This document shows, one piece after another, positions 1 to 8,179 of a stretch of DNA of 64,000 nucleotides. The notes beneath the pieces were generated by a model that had not been told where the DNA came from, did no database searches, and was given only the letters and a program-made list of their open reading frames with translations. Origin of the DNA: UBA2386 sp046306335 (GTDB lineage Bacteria; Planctomycetota; UBA1135; UBA2386); NCBI GenBank assembly GCA_046306335.1, contig JBKDXM010000040.1, positions 1 to 64,000 on the forward strand, written 5' to 3'. Both the position numbers and the translations under genes were made by a program. The first letter of the stretch is position 1, and the number at the start of each line of letters is the position of its first letter.

Positions 1-109
1 CGGGCGGGCCGACGAGGACGGTGCTGCGGGTCTGTGCGGCCAGCGGGAGGGTGAGCAGCAGGCTGGCGGCAACGACGGAGAGACGGAGTTGCTGGTAGGT
101 GTGCGGCAT
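1..109 (-). CDS. N-terminal end of an exported protein (truncated by window edge)
   Basis: Reading the minus strand from the ATG at 109 gives 36 codons that run off the window. The product starts MPHTYQQLRLSVVAASLLLT and continues LPLAAQTRS. This is a classical signal peptide: a short polar start, a hydrophobic core from about residue 10, and an Ala-Ala-Gln cleavage site like other exported proteins in this window. The mature function cannot be judged from the few residues present. It is divergent from the NYN-domain gene that starts at 250. Confidence 0.6.
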   Translation of the reverse strand, partial: MPHTYQQLRLSVVAASLLLTLPLAAQTRSTVLVGPP

Positions 110-249
110 GGTTGGCTGGTTGCGGACGTCGATACGACCCATTGCGAGGCTATTTCATCCCGCCGGTCGGGTAACTGCTTCCCGCGCCCGCATCCCCGAC
201 TTCCCGCACACGCCCCGCCCGCCGCCGCGGTACCGTGCGCCCCCGCCCC

Positions 250-1020
250 ATGGACTCCGCCACGCCGCAGAAGCGCTTCGCCGTACTGATCGACGCCGAC
301 AACGTCTCCGCCAAGGCCATCGAGGGCCTGATCGCCGAGATCGCCAACTACGGCGTCGCCATCGTCAAGCGCATCTACGGCGACTGGACGCTGCCGAGCC
401 TGAAGAGCTGGAAGGACCACTTGCTGGAGCACGCGATCCAGCCGATCCAGCAGTTCCGCTACACGGTGGGCAAGAACGCCACCGACAGCGCGCTGATCAT
501 CGACGCGATGGACCTGCTGTTCCGCGCCAAGCTCGACGGCTTCTGCCTCGTCAGCAGCGACAGCGACTTCACGCGCCTCGCCTCGCGCATCCGCGAAGAG
601 GGCCTGATGGTCATCGGCTTCGGCGAGCGCAAGACGCCGCGCGCGTTCGTGACCGCGTGCGACCGCTTCGTGCACACGGACATCCTGCGCGGCGCGGGCC
701 CGGGGGCTGGCGTCGAGGAAGAGCGCGCCAAGCGCAAGTCGGCGAGCGAGCTGGTGCACGACCGCAAGCTGGTCGACCTGCTGCGCTGGTCCGTCGAGGC
801 GAGCGAAGACGACGACGGCTGGGCCAACCTCGGCGCCGTCGGTGCCAAGATCATGTCGCAGCAGCCGGACTTCGACGCCCGCAGCTACGGCTACGGCAAG
901 CTCAGCAGCCTCGTCGAGGCGACCGAGCTGTTCGAGATCGAGCGCGTCACCAGCCAGGGCGGCCGCGTCGACATCCTGTTGCGCGAACTGCCGCCGCCGT
1001 CGGCGCAGCGCCGCCGCTGA
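250..1020 (+). CDS. NYN-domain ribonuclease-like protein with C-terminal OST-HTH/LOTUS domain
   Basis: The 256-residue product opens with a NYN (PIN-like) fold of the LabA/Limkain-b1 type, residues about 8-140. The conserved acidic residues are visible in LIDADN, NATDSAL and SSDSDF. NYN domains are metal-dependent RNA-cleaving or RNA-binding modules. Residues about 165-250 (DRKLVDLLRWSVEASEDDDG onward) look like an OST-HTH/LOTUS winged helix, which binds RNA. NYN plus LOTUS is a known bacterial architecture. I chose the ATG at 250 because the domain begins eight residues later; an ATG at 235 in frame would only add five residues. No signal peptide, so cytoplasmic. The substrate is unknown. 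Confidence 0.85.
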   Translation: MDSATPQKRFAVLIDADNVSAKAIEGLIAEIANYGVAIVKRIYGDWTLPSLKSWKDHLLEHAIQPIQQFRYTVGKNATDSALIIDAMDLLFRAKLDGFCLVSSDSDFTRLASRIREEGLMVIGFGERKTPRAFVTACDRFVHTDILRGAGPGAGVEEERAKRKSASELVHDRKLVDLLRWSVEASEDDDGWANLGAVGAKIMSQQPDFDARSYGYGKLSSLVEATELFEIERVTSQGGRVDILLRELPPPSAQRRR

Positions 1021-1134
1021 CCCGCGTCCGCCGGCCTCCCCGCCGGTCGCGGCACCGAGCCTGCGGCACGCATGCGCACTGCGCGCCGCGCCCTGCGGTG
1101 GGCAAGACGCCCTGCGAGCCGTAATGCGCACGCC

Positions 1135-2055
1135 ATGCTGCGATCCTTCGCCGGTGTCCTGCTCGCGCTGCTCGCCGTCGCCACCGCAACGGCCCAACGC
1201 GAGGGTGGACGCGGCGGCGAAGCTGGCGGCCCAACCGGCGGCCCAACCGGCGGCCCAACCGGCAATGGCACCGGCCGGGGCGGCAATCGACCGGTCGCCG
1301 GCTCGCCGGAGAACCCCGCCCCCAACGACCCGGCGTCCGGCGCTCCGGCTCGGGGTGTCCCGGCCCAAGGCGCGGACGCCGGCAAGGCCAAGGACGCGCC
1401 CCCGCCGCCCGCCGACCCCGAGGTCGTCAAGGCCGCACTGCGCGACTTCCACGGCGGCTGGGCCAAGGCCTCGCTGCCGCTGAAGGTCGCCGCCGTCGAG
1501 AAGCTCGCCGCCGTCGGTGGCGAGGACGTCGCCAAGGCGCTGGCGGCCAAGCTGACCGACCCGACCGCGCTGGTCCGCCAGTCGATCGCCGAGGCACTCG
1601 GCCGGCTGCAGCAGCCCAAGTCCGTCGGCGACCTCGGCGACGCGCTGGCGCGCGAGGTCGACGACAAGGACGGTTCGCTGCCGGCGATCCAGGCGATGTG
1701 CACGGCGCTCGGCGCGATCGGCGACGCCAAGGCGGTGCCGGCGCTGTCGCACGGCGTCTTCGCCGGCAACGACCGCGCCGAGAACTGGCTCGCCATCGTC
1801 GATGCACGGCTCGCCGCCGTCGGCCAGATCAAGGACAAGGCGAGCGTCGACGCGCTGATCGACCTGCTCGGCAAGGCGCCGACGACCGGCGGCGGCCGCC
1901 GGGCCACCGGCGGCGGTGGAAGCGGCGGCGGCGGCAACCGCCGCGTGCAGCGCCTCGTCGAGAACCCGCTGCGGAAGCTGACGCGCGAGAACCACGAGGA
2001 CGCCGCCGCGTGGCGCGACTGGTGGAAGGGCGCGCGCACGAAGTTCGCGTTCTGA
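1135..2055 (+). CDS. exported HEAT-repeat protein
   Basis: The 306-residue product has a signal peptide (MLRSFAGVLLALLAVATATA, then Gln) and a Gly/Pro/Ala low-complexity linker to about residue 85, including a GGPT tripled direct repeat encoded at 1222-1263. About residues 90-250 are alpha-helical HEAT-type repeats (for example KLAAVGGEDVAKALAAKLTD and VRQSIAEALGRL). A second Gly-rich stretch lies near residues 255-275. The tail AAAWRDWWKGAR resembles the tail of the HEAT protein at 51882. HEAT repeats mediate protein-protein contacts; no enzyme domain is visible. The ATG at 1135 was chosen over one at 1072 because only it puts the signal peptide at the N-terminus. Confidence 0.75.
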   Translation: MLRSFAGVLLALLAVATATAQREGGRGGEAGGPTGGPTGGPTGNGTGRGGNRPVAGSPENPAPNDPASGAPARGVPAQGADAGKAKDAPPPPADPEVVKAALRDFHGGWAKASLPLKVAAVEKLAAVGGEDVAKALAAKLTDPTALVRQSIAEALGRLQQPKSVGDLGDALAREVDDKDGSLPAIQAMCTALGAIGDAKAVPALSHGVFAGNDRAENWLAIVDARLAAVGQIKDKASVDALIDLLGKAPTTGGGRRATGGGGSGGGGNRRVQRLVENPLRKLTRENHEDAAAWRDWWKGARTKFAF

Positions 2056-2076
2056 CCGCTGGCGCGAGCGCCCCGC

Positions 2077-2916
2077 TCAGGCCTTGCGGTAGACGCCGAG
2101 CAGGCAGTGCTCGGGGTACGGCAGCCCGAGCGCGCGGCAGCACCGCATCAGCCGCAGTTCCAGCTCGGCCATCGACCGGAAGCGCGCGAACGTGCGGCAG
2201 TCGTCGAGCCGCAGGAACGCCGCCTCGACCATGCCGTGGCCGGCGAACAACCGCTGCAGCGCGCCGCGCGTGTTCATGCGGAAGCGCGTCGGGAAGGTGT
2301 CCTTCGGCTGCGTCCCCCACAGCCACGACTTGACGACGTGGCGCAGGCCCATCGGCGCGAGCCGCGTCAGCAGCGGCATCGGCGAGCCGGCGAACACCGT
2401 GTAGACGACGGCGAGGCCGCCCTTGCGCAGGGCCCGGTGCACGCTGCGGGCGCAGGCCTCGGGGTCGTCGATGTGCTCGGCGACCATGCGCAGCGTGACG
2501 AGGTCGAAGGCGCCGCCGCCGTCGTAGGCGTCGATCGGCTGCGCCACCTTCTCGTGCACCCACGGGTTCTCCTGCAGCGTCGGGTCGGGGTCGACGCCGA
2601 CGAGGCGGGCGCAGCGGCGCGACAGCGACGCCGCCAGCGTCGGGTTGTTGGGGAACAGCTCGCGGCCGCAGCCGACGTCGAGCCAGCGCATGCCCGGCGC
2701 GATCAGGCCGGCGACGAACGCTTCGTAGACGTCGTCGGGCGTGACGTAGCCGTAGGCGTCGCGCAGCGTCGGGCCCCAGCCGCGCTGGCCGGGCGGGCCG
2801 TAGCGGAGCGCGACCATCTGCCGCAGCGCGGCAGCGTCGGGCAGGCGCAGCAGCGGCGGCGGCAGCGGTGCGGACGCGGTTGGCGAACCCAGCCGCGGCG
2901 GCGCGACGTCGTTCAC
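2077..2916 (-). CDS. class I SAM-dependent methyltransferase
   Basis: The 279-residue protein has a Rossmann-type methyltransferase core. Motif I is WLDVGCG at residues 78-84, the acidic end of strand 2 is LVGVDPDP, and the motif IV/post region is FDLVTLRMVAEHIDDPE, followed by LRKGGLAVV. This pattern fits the Methyltransf_11/25 group that methylates small molecules, lipids or quinone-like substrates; the actual substrate is not evident. It starts at a GTG that overlaps the stop of the upstream aldo/keto reductase (GTGA), so the two are translationally coupled. It converges on the HEAT gene; a short stem (GGCGC/GCGCC) lies at 2061-2072 between them. Confidence 0.85.
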   Translation of the reverse strand: MNDVAPPRLGSPTASAPLPPPLLRLPDAAALRQMVALRYGPPGQRGWGPTLRDAYGYVTPDDVYEAFVAGLIAPGMRWLDVGCGRELFPNNPTLAASLSRRCARLVGVDPDPTLQENPWVHEKVAQPIDAYDGGGAFDLVTLRMVAEHIDDPEACARSVHRALRKGGLAVVYTVFAGSPMPLLTRLAPMGLRHVVKSWLWGTQPKDTFPTRFRMNTRGALQRLFAGHGMVEAAFLRLDDCRTFARFRSMAELELRLMRCCRALGLPYPEHCLLGVYRKA

Positions 2917-3863
2917 GCCGGGAACTCCTGCTGCAGCGCCGCGAGCAGCGGGGCTGGCAGTTCCACGGCGACGGCCGCGAGACTGCCGGCGAGTTGCGCT
3001 TCGTCGCGCGCGCCGACCAGCACGCTGCTGACCTCGCGCGGCCGCAGGCAGAACGCCAGCGCGGCCTGCGTCGCCGTCAGGCCGTGCGCCTGCGCCAGCT
3101 GCGCGAGGCGGTGGGCCTGGCGCACGCGCTCGTCGGTCAGGAAGCGACCGACGAACTGGTTGGCGCGTTCATCGGCGGCGCGCGTACCGGCGGGCGGCGG
3201 CTTGCCCGGTTCGTACTTGCCGGTCAGCACGCCCTGCGCCAGCGGCGAGTAGACCAGCTGGCCGAGGCCGCAGCGCGCCGACGTCGGCAGCACCGCCGCC
3301 TCGATGCCGCGCTCGAACAGGTTGTAGAGCGGCTGGTTGCTGATCGGCCGGTGCAGGCCGCGTGCGTCGCAAAGCTCCACCACCTCGGCGAGGCGTTCGG
3401 CCGGCCACTGGCTCGTGCCCCAATACAGCGCCAAGCCGCGGCGGATCAGGTCGTCCATCGCCATCGCCGTCTCCAGCACCGGCGTCTCCGGGTCGAAGCG
3501 GTGGCACTGGTAGAGGTCGACGTAGTCGGTGCCCAGCCGCCGCAGCGACGCGGCCAGCGACTCGTGCACGTGCTTGCGCGACAGCCCGCGGTCGTTGGGG
3601 TCGTCGCTCATCGGAAAGAAGCACTTGGTGGCGAGCACCAGCTTGTGCCGCGGCAGCCCGCGGATGGCGCGGCCGAGCGCGCGCTCGCCTTCGCCGTCCT
3701 TGTAGACGTCGGCGGTGTCGAACAGGTTGACGCCGGCGTCGACGGCGGCGCGGACGAGGCGATCGCTGTCGCCCGACCCGAGCTGATTGCCGAACGTCAG
3801 CCACGAGCCGAGGCCGACGACCGAGACCTTGAGGCCGGACTGTCCGAGGGGGCGATACCGCAC
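2913..3863 (-). CDS. aldo/keto reductase
   Basis: The 316-residue protein is a full-length aldo/keto reductase (NADPH-dependent carbonyl reduction, TIM barrel) of the Kv-beta/YghZ-like subgroup. The catalytic tetrad is visible as Asp49 (NLFDTADVY), Tyr54, Lys80 (LVLATK) and His121 (DLYQCHRFDP). A typical C-terminal cofactor region lies in LRPREVSSVLVGAR. It starts at a GTG with the expected MRYRPLGQSGL-like family start. It is the first gene of a two-gene unit with the methyltransferase at 2077. The physiological substrate is unknown. Confidence 0.9.
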   Translation of the reverse strand: MRYRPLGQSGLKVSVVGLGSWLTFGNQLGSGDSDRLVRAAVDAGVNLFDTADVYKDGEGERALGRAIRGLPRHKLVLATKCFFPMSDDPNDRGLSRKHVHESLAASLRRLGTDYVDLYQCHRFDPETPVLETAMAMDDLIRRGLALYWGTSQWPAERLAEVVELCDARGLHRPISNQPLYNLFERGIEAAVLPTSARCGLGQLVYSPLAQGVLTGKYEPGKPPPAGTRAADERANQFVGRFLTDERVRQAHRLAQLAQAHGLTATQAALAFCLRPREVSSVLVGARDEAQLAGSLAAVAVELPAPLLAALQQEFPA

Positions 3864-3896
3864 GGGCCGAGGTTGTAGCAGGAAGCCCTGCCGCGC

Positions 3897-5882
3897 TCAC
3901 GAACCGGTCGCGGCGGATCCATCGACCGGCGCGCGGACGCGGGCCTCGATGGCGAGCGCGTCGGCGTTGCTGGCGAACACCAGCAGCACGTCGCCGCCGG
4001 CGAGCGCCGTCGGACCGCGCGCGACGAGGTGGTGGCCGCCGCGGACGACGGCGACCACCAGCGCGCCGCCGGGCAGGCCGAGTTCGGCGAGCGTGCGACC
4101 GGCCACCGCCGAGTGCGCGGGCACGGCGATCTCGAACAAGCGCGGCGGCGCGGCGGTCGCCGCGTCGCCGCCGGCGCCGACGCCCCGCACCGCCGCCTCG
4201 GCCTCGATCGGGCTGGCGCCGAGGGTCTGCAGCAGCTCGCGCGCCATGGCGTGGCCGAGTTCGCGCTCACCGTGCACCGGCCGCACACCCGCCATCGCCG
4301 CGCAGGCGGCGAACTGGCCGTCGGTGTGCACGCGCGCCAGCACGGCGAGCCCAGGTCGGACCGCGCGCGCGTGTTCGATGGCGAGGCGCTGCGTCACCGC
4401 ATCGGGGGCGGCGAGCACGAGCGCGCGCGCCTGCGCGATGCCGGCGCCGTCGAGCAGCACCGGGCTGCCGGCGTCGCCATACAGCGCGCGAACGCCTTGC
4501 GCGAGCAGCCGTTCGACGGTCCGTCGATCGCTGTCGACGACCACGACCGGCACGCCGCGCGCCTGCAGGAAGCCGAGCAGGACGCTGCCGACGCGGCCGC
4601 AACCGACGAGCACGACGTGCTGGTCGATGCCGGCTGCCGAAACCGCACCGGCGCCGTCCGCGGGCCCGCCCGGCGGGCGGCCGAGGCCGGCGCGCGGCCA
4701 GCGCCGCAGCAGCCACTGCTCCAGCGCCGGCAGGCCGCGGAACAGCGCCGGGCTCGCCATGACGCTGGCCAACGCCGACGCCAGCACGAGGTCGCGGCCG
4801 AGCGGCGGCAGGATGCCGAGGCCGACGGCGAGGCCGGCGAGCACGAAGCCGAACTCGCTGACCTGGGCGAGTCCGGCCGCCACGGCGAGCGCGGCGCGCG
4901 GCGGCTGGCCGGCGCACAGCAGGACGCACGTCGCCACCAGCGGCTTGCCGACCAGCACGCACGCGCGCGTGGCGACCGCCGCCAGCGGCGCCGTCAGCAG
5001 CGCCGCCGGGTCGAACAGCATGCCGACGGCGACGAAGAACAGCACCGCGAAGGCGTCGCGCATCGGCAACGCGTCGGCTGCGGCCTGGTGCGCGAGGTCG
5101 GAGCGGCCGACGACCATGCCGGCGAAGAACGCGCCGAGCGCCAGCGACACGCCAAAGCCGGCCGCGGCGCCGTAGGCGACGCCGAGCGCCAAGGTCAGCA
5201 CGGCGAGGGTGAACAGTTCGCGCGACTGCGCCCGCGCGACCACGGCGAGCAGGCGCGGCACCACGAAGCCGCCGCCCCAGACGACGACGGCGGCGAGCAG
5301 CGCCATCTTGCCGAGGCTCGCGGCCAGCGCCTGCCACAGCGGCACGGCGGCCGCCGCGCCGGTGGCCGCGCCGTCGACCGCCATCGCCGGCAGCACGACG
5401 AGCAGCACGACCGTGATCAGGTCCTCGACCAGCGACCAGCCGACGGCGATGCGTCCGGGCGACGCCGACAGCAGGCCGAGTTCGGTCATGCCGCGCACGA
5501 TCACGACGGTCGACGCGCACGCGATGCACATGCCGAAGACGAGGCCGGCGCCGAGCGGCCAGCCGAGCAGCGCGCCGAGGCCGGCGCCGAGCCCGACGAC
5601 GGCGCCGCTCGCGAGCACGGCACCCGGCACGGCCAGCCGCCGCACCGACCACAGGTCCGCGAACGAGAACCCGAGGCCGACACCGAACATCAGCAGCACG
5701 ACGCCGACGTCGGCCAGCTGGGCGGCGAGTTCCGCGTTGCCGGTGAAGCCGGGCGTGTGCGGCCCGATCAGCACGCCGGCCAGGAGGTAGCCGATCAGCG
5801 GCGACTGGCCGAGCCGGCGCGCGAGGGTGCCGAGGACCAGGGCCGCCACCAGACCCACCGCGACCGTCGGAGCCCACGACAT
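3897..5882 (-). CDS. KefB/YbaL-type cation:proton antiporter with RCK domains
   Basis: The 661-residue membrane protein belongs to the CPA2 family. Residues 1 to about 370 form a Na/H-exchanger domain with some 12 hydrophobic segments (GQSPLIGYLLAGVLIGPHTP and LMFGVGLGFSFADL are typical). A TrkA-N/RCK nucleotide-binding domain follows (HVVLVGCGRVGSVLL, then VVVVDSD), with a TrkA-C domain near the end (VAGRTLAELGLPGGALVVAV). Such proteins exchange K+ or Na+ for H+ under control of NAD(H) or ligands bound to the RCK domain. The ATG at 5882 was chosen because it places the first helix at the N-terminus. It is divergent from the asparaginase gene at 5962. Confidence 0.9.
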   Translation of the reverse strand: MSWAPTVAVGLVAALVLGTLARRLGQSPLIGYLLAGVLIGPHTPGFTGNAELAAQLADVGVVLLMFGVGLGFSFADLWSVRRLAVPGAVLASGAVVGLGAGLGALLGWPLGAGLVFGMCIACASTVVIVRGMTELGLLSASPGRIAVGWSLVEDLITVVLLVVLPAMAVDGAATGAAAAVPLWQALAASLGKMALLAAVVVWGGGFVVPRLLAVVARAQSRELFTLAVLTLALGVAYGAAAGFGVSLALGAFFAGMVVGRSDLAHQAAADALPMRDAFAVLFFVAVGMLFDPAALLTAPLAAVATRACVLVGKPLVATCVLLCAGQPPRAALAVAAGLAQVSEFGFVLAGLAVGLGILPPLGRDLVLASALASVMASPALFRGLPALEQWLLRRWPRAGLGRPPGGPADGAGAVSAAGIDQHVVLVGCGRVGSVLLGFLQARGVPVVVVDSDRRTVERLLAQGVRALYGDAGSPVLLDGAGIAQARALVLAAPDAVTQRLAIEHARAVRPGLAVLARVHTDGQFAACAAMAGVRPVHGERELGHAMARELLQTLGASPIEAEAAVRGVGAGGDAATAAPPRLFEIAVPAHSAVAGRTLAELGLPGGALVVAVVRGGHHLVARGPTALAGGDVLLVFASNADALAIEARVRAPVDGSAATGS

Positions 5883-5961
5883 GGCGCCACGGTTAGCACG
5901 CCCACCGGGCGGCACAAGGCCGGCCGTGGCGACGACAGGGCCCGCATGCGATGCTGTCGGC

Positions 5962-6480
5962 GTGGCCAGCAAGAAGCGCATCGCCCTGATCTCCACCGGC
6001 GGCACGATCGAGAAGACCTACGACGAGTTGCAGGGCGTGCTCGACAACCGCACGTCGGTGCTCGACGTCATGCTCGCCAGCCTGCAGCTGCAGGGCATCG
6101 ACATCGTGCGCATCCCGCTGATGAACAAGGACAGCCTGCAGATGTCGCCGCAGGACCACGACCTGATCGCGCGCACCGTCGGTTCGATGGCCGAGGCGCA
6201 CGACGGCATCGTCGTCGTGCACGGCACCGACCGGCTGGCGGTCACCGGCGAGCGCATCGTGCAGGTGCTCGGGCAGGTGCGCGTGCCGGTGGTTCTGACC
6301 GGCGCGATGCGGCCGTACGTGATGCGCAACACCGACGCGCTGCAGAACCTGACCGAGGCGCTGCTCGCGGTGCAGGTGTGCGCGCCCGGCGTGTACGTGG
6401 CGATGCACAACCAGGTGCTGCAGTTCCCCGGCGTGGTGAAGGACAAGGACAAGGGCACGTTCGTGCGCACGGGCACCTGA
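5962..6480 (+). CDS. single-domain asparaginase-like protein
   Basis: The 172-residue product matches only the N-terminal catalytic domain of L-asparaginase/glutaminase, whose usual length is 320-340 residues. The first nucleophile motif STGGTIEKTY is at residues 11-20 and the second motif VVHGTDRL at 85-92, so both active-site threonines (Thr15 and Thr89) are kept. The C-terminal substrate-lid domain is absent. Small one-domain asparaginases occur in many bacteria, so this is probably not a truncation. The start is a GTG eight residues before the first strand; no in-frame ATG fits. Hydrolysis of asparagine is inferred and not certain without the second domain. Confidence 0.75.
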   Translation: MASKKRIALISTGGTIEKTYDELQGVLDNRTSVLDVMLASLQLQGIDIVRIPLMNKDSLQMSPQDHDLIARTVGSMAEAHDGIVVVHGTDRLAVTGERIVQVLGQVRVPVVLTGAMRPYVMRNTDALQNLTEALLAVQVCAPGVYVAMHNQVLQFPGVVKDKDKGTFVRTGT

Positions 6481-6556
6481 TGGCGACCACTGCGACGACG
6501 TCCCGGCGCGCGCCGCGGTGCAACCGCCGCAACCGGCGCAACGGCTGACGCCGCCG

Positions 6557-7351
6557 ATGCCGCCGTTCTTCGCCAACGCCGCGCGCCAGTTGCCGCTCAC
6601 CCTCGTCTGGGCGGCGGCGCTGTGGCCCGTGCTGCTGTGGCTGGTGCACGCCCGCGATCCGGTAGCCGCGGTGCGCCTCGCCCAGGGCGCGGCGGCGGCG
6701 TGGGCGGCGGTGTGGCCGTGGGCGCTCGGCAGCACGCTCGCCACGGCGGCGCTGTTCCCGCCCGCGCCGGCGTTCGTGTGGCGCGCGCTGCACCGCGCCC
6801 GGCAGGCGCTGCTGCTCGACCAACAGGCGCTGCTGCTGCGGCTCGACGACCTGCGGCAGTTCGAGACCGCCGCCCGCCATCTGGAGGTCGGCCGCATGCT
6901 GCGGCAGGCGCGCAAGCACGAGCAGGCGATCCCCCACCTCGGCCGCGCCGTCGAACTCGACCAGACCATGGCCGGCGGCTGGCACCAGCTCGGGCTGGCG
7001 CTGTTCGCGCTGCACCAATGGCCGGCGGCGGCGCGCTGCTGCGAACGGGCCGAGGCGCTCGATCCGGGCCACGCCTTCGGCGACGCGCTGCTGGTCCTCG
7101 GCCGGTGCCTCTTCATGGTCAAGGACGGCCGCGCGCTGGCGACGCTCGAAGAGCACGCCCGCCGCCACGGCGGCGGGCCGCGCAGTTGGCTGTGGCTCGC
7201 CGAGGCGCGCGCGCGCGCCGGCGACCCGTCGGGTGCTGTCGCCGCGCTGCGGCAGGCGGCGCAGAAGCCGACGGTGGCCCTGTCGCCCGAGGACGGTTGG
7301 TTCCGCGCGCTCGCGCGCGTGCGCCTGTGGGGCAAAGGCGGCCGCGCGTGA
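6557..7351 (+). CDS. membrane-anchored TPR-repeat protein
   Basis: The 264-residue protein begins with two hydrophobic segments (about residues 10-30 and 45-70) followed by TPR-like helices from about residue 100 to 240: HLEVGRMLRQARKHEQAIPH, LGLALFALHQWPAAARCCER and WLAEARARAGDPSGAVAALR. The layout resembles bacterial proteins with an N-terminal membrane anchor and cytoplasmic TPRs used as scaffolds. It is followed with a 4-base overlap (GTGA) by the rhomboid protease gene, so the two probably act together. A GTG at 6518 is an alternative start; the ATG at 6557 leaves a better N-terminus. Confidence 0.65.
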   Translation: MPPFFANAARQLPLTLVWAAALWPVLLWLVHARDPVAAVRLAQGAAAAWAAVWPWALGSTLATAALFPPAPAFVWRALHRARQALLLDQQALLLRLDDLRQFETAARHLEVGRMLRQARKHEQAIPHLGRAVELDQTMAGGWHQLGLALFALHQWPAAARCCERAEALDPGHAFGDALLVLGRCLFMVKDGRALATLEEHARRHGGGPRSWLWLAEARARAGDPSGAVAALRQAAQKPTVALSPEDGWFRALARVRLWGKGGRA

Positions 7352-8160
7352 GCCGCCAACCCTCGCCCGTCGACGCCTATCCGGCGACCATCGTCGTCGC
7401 CATCGCCTGCGTGACGCTCGCGGTGGTGACGCGCATGTTCGGCCCGCCCGAGGAGTTCCAGGAACTGCTGCTGCAACACGGCCTGCTGTCGCCCGCGCTG
7501 GTCGCCGACGGCGACTGGTGGCGGCTGCTGGCGGCGGCGTTCCTGCACGGCGGCGCCGTGCACCTCGTCTTCAACCTGATGATGCTGTGGAGCCTCGGGC
7601 CGGCGCTGGAGCAGTCGCTCGGCAGCCTGCGCTTCACCGCGCTGTACGTCGCCAGCGCGGTGTTCGGCAACGTCGCCGTCTGCCTGCTGTACGACCCGCG
7701 CCAGCCGGTACTCGGCGCGTCGGGCGCGATCTTCGGCCTGATGGGCGCGGCCGTCGCGCTCAACATGCGCAGCGGCCGCCACGCCTTCGCCTTCCTCGAC
7801 TTCGAAGGCCCGCGGCGGCTGCTCGGCACCATCGCGATCAACCTCGTCATCGGCTTCCTGCTGCCGTTCGTCAGCAACACCGCGCACGTCGGCGGGCTGC
7901 TGGCCGGCTTCGCGGTGACGTGGCTGTGGCTGCGACCGGGGCGCGGACCGTCGCCGGACCTGCGGCGCTGGCGTCTCGCGGTCGGCGCGCTCGCGCTCGC
8001 GCTGCTGGGCTGGAGCGGCTACCCGGTGACGCGCGCCGACTGGCTCGCCGGCGCGGTCGCCCGCGCCGCGGATCCGGGCCGCGCGCTGCAACTGACCGAG
8101 GCGTTCGCGGCGGCCGTCGGCGACGACCCGCGCGACCGGTCGCGGCCGCGCGGTCGCTGA
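7348..8160 (+). CDS. rhomboid family intramembrane serine protease
   Basis: The 270-residue integral membrane protein shows the rhomboid signature: HLVFNLMMLW at residues 72-81, the catalytic Ser in GASG (Ser125) and the catalytic His180 in NTAHVGGLLAG. At least six hydrophobic segments are visible. Rhomboids cleave transmembrane helices of partner proteins within the bilayer. It starts at GTG overlapping the stop of the TPR gene, so the two form a translationally coupled pair. Substrates are unknown. Confidence 0.92.
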   Translation: MSRQPSPVDAYPATIVVAIACVTLAVVTRMFGPPEEFQELLLQHGLLSPALVADGDWWRLLAAAFLHGGAVHLVFNLMMLWSLGPALEQSLGSLRFTALYVASAVFGNVAVCLLYDPRQPVLGASGAIFGLMGAAVALNMRSGRHAFAFLDFEGPRRLLGTIAINLVIGFLLPFVSNTAHVGGLLAGFAVTWLWLRPGRGPSPDLRRWRLAVGALALALLGWSGYPVTRADWLAGAVARAADPGRALQLTEAFAAAVGDDPRDRSRPRGR

Positions 8161-8179
8161 CGCGAAGCGCCGCCGGCGG

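Noticed and set aside
6480..6548. Short frame starting at ATG 6480 overlapping the asparaginase stop
   Set aside because: Only about 20 Arg/Thr-rich codons; the next gene has a better start at 6557.
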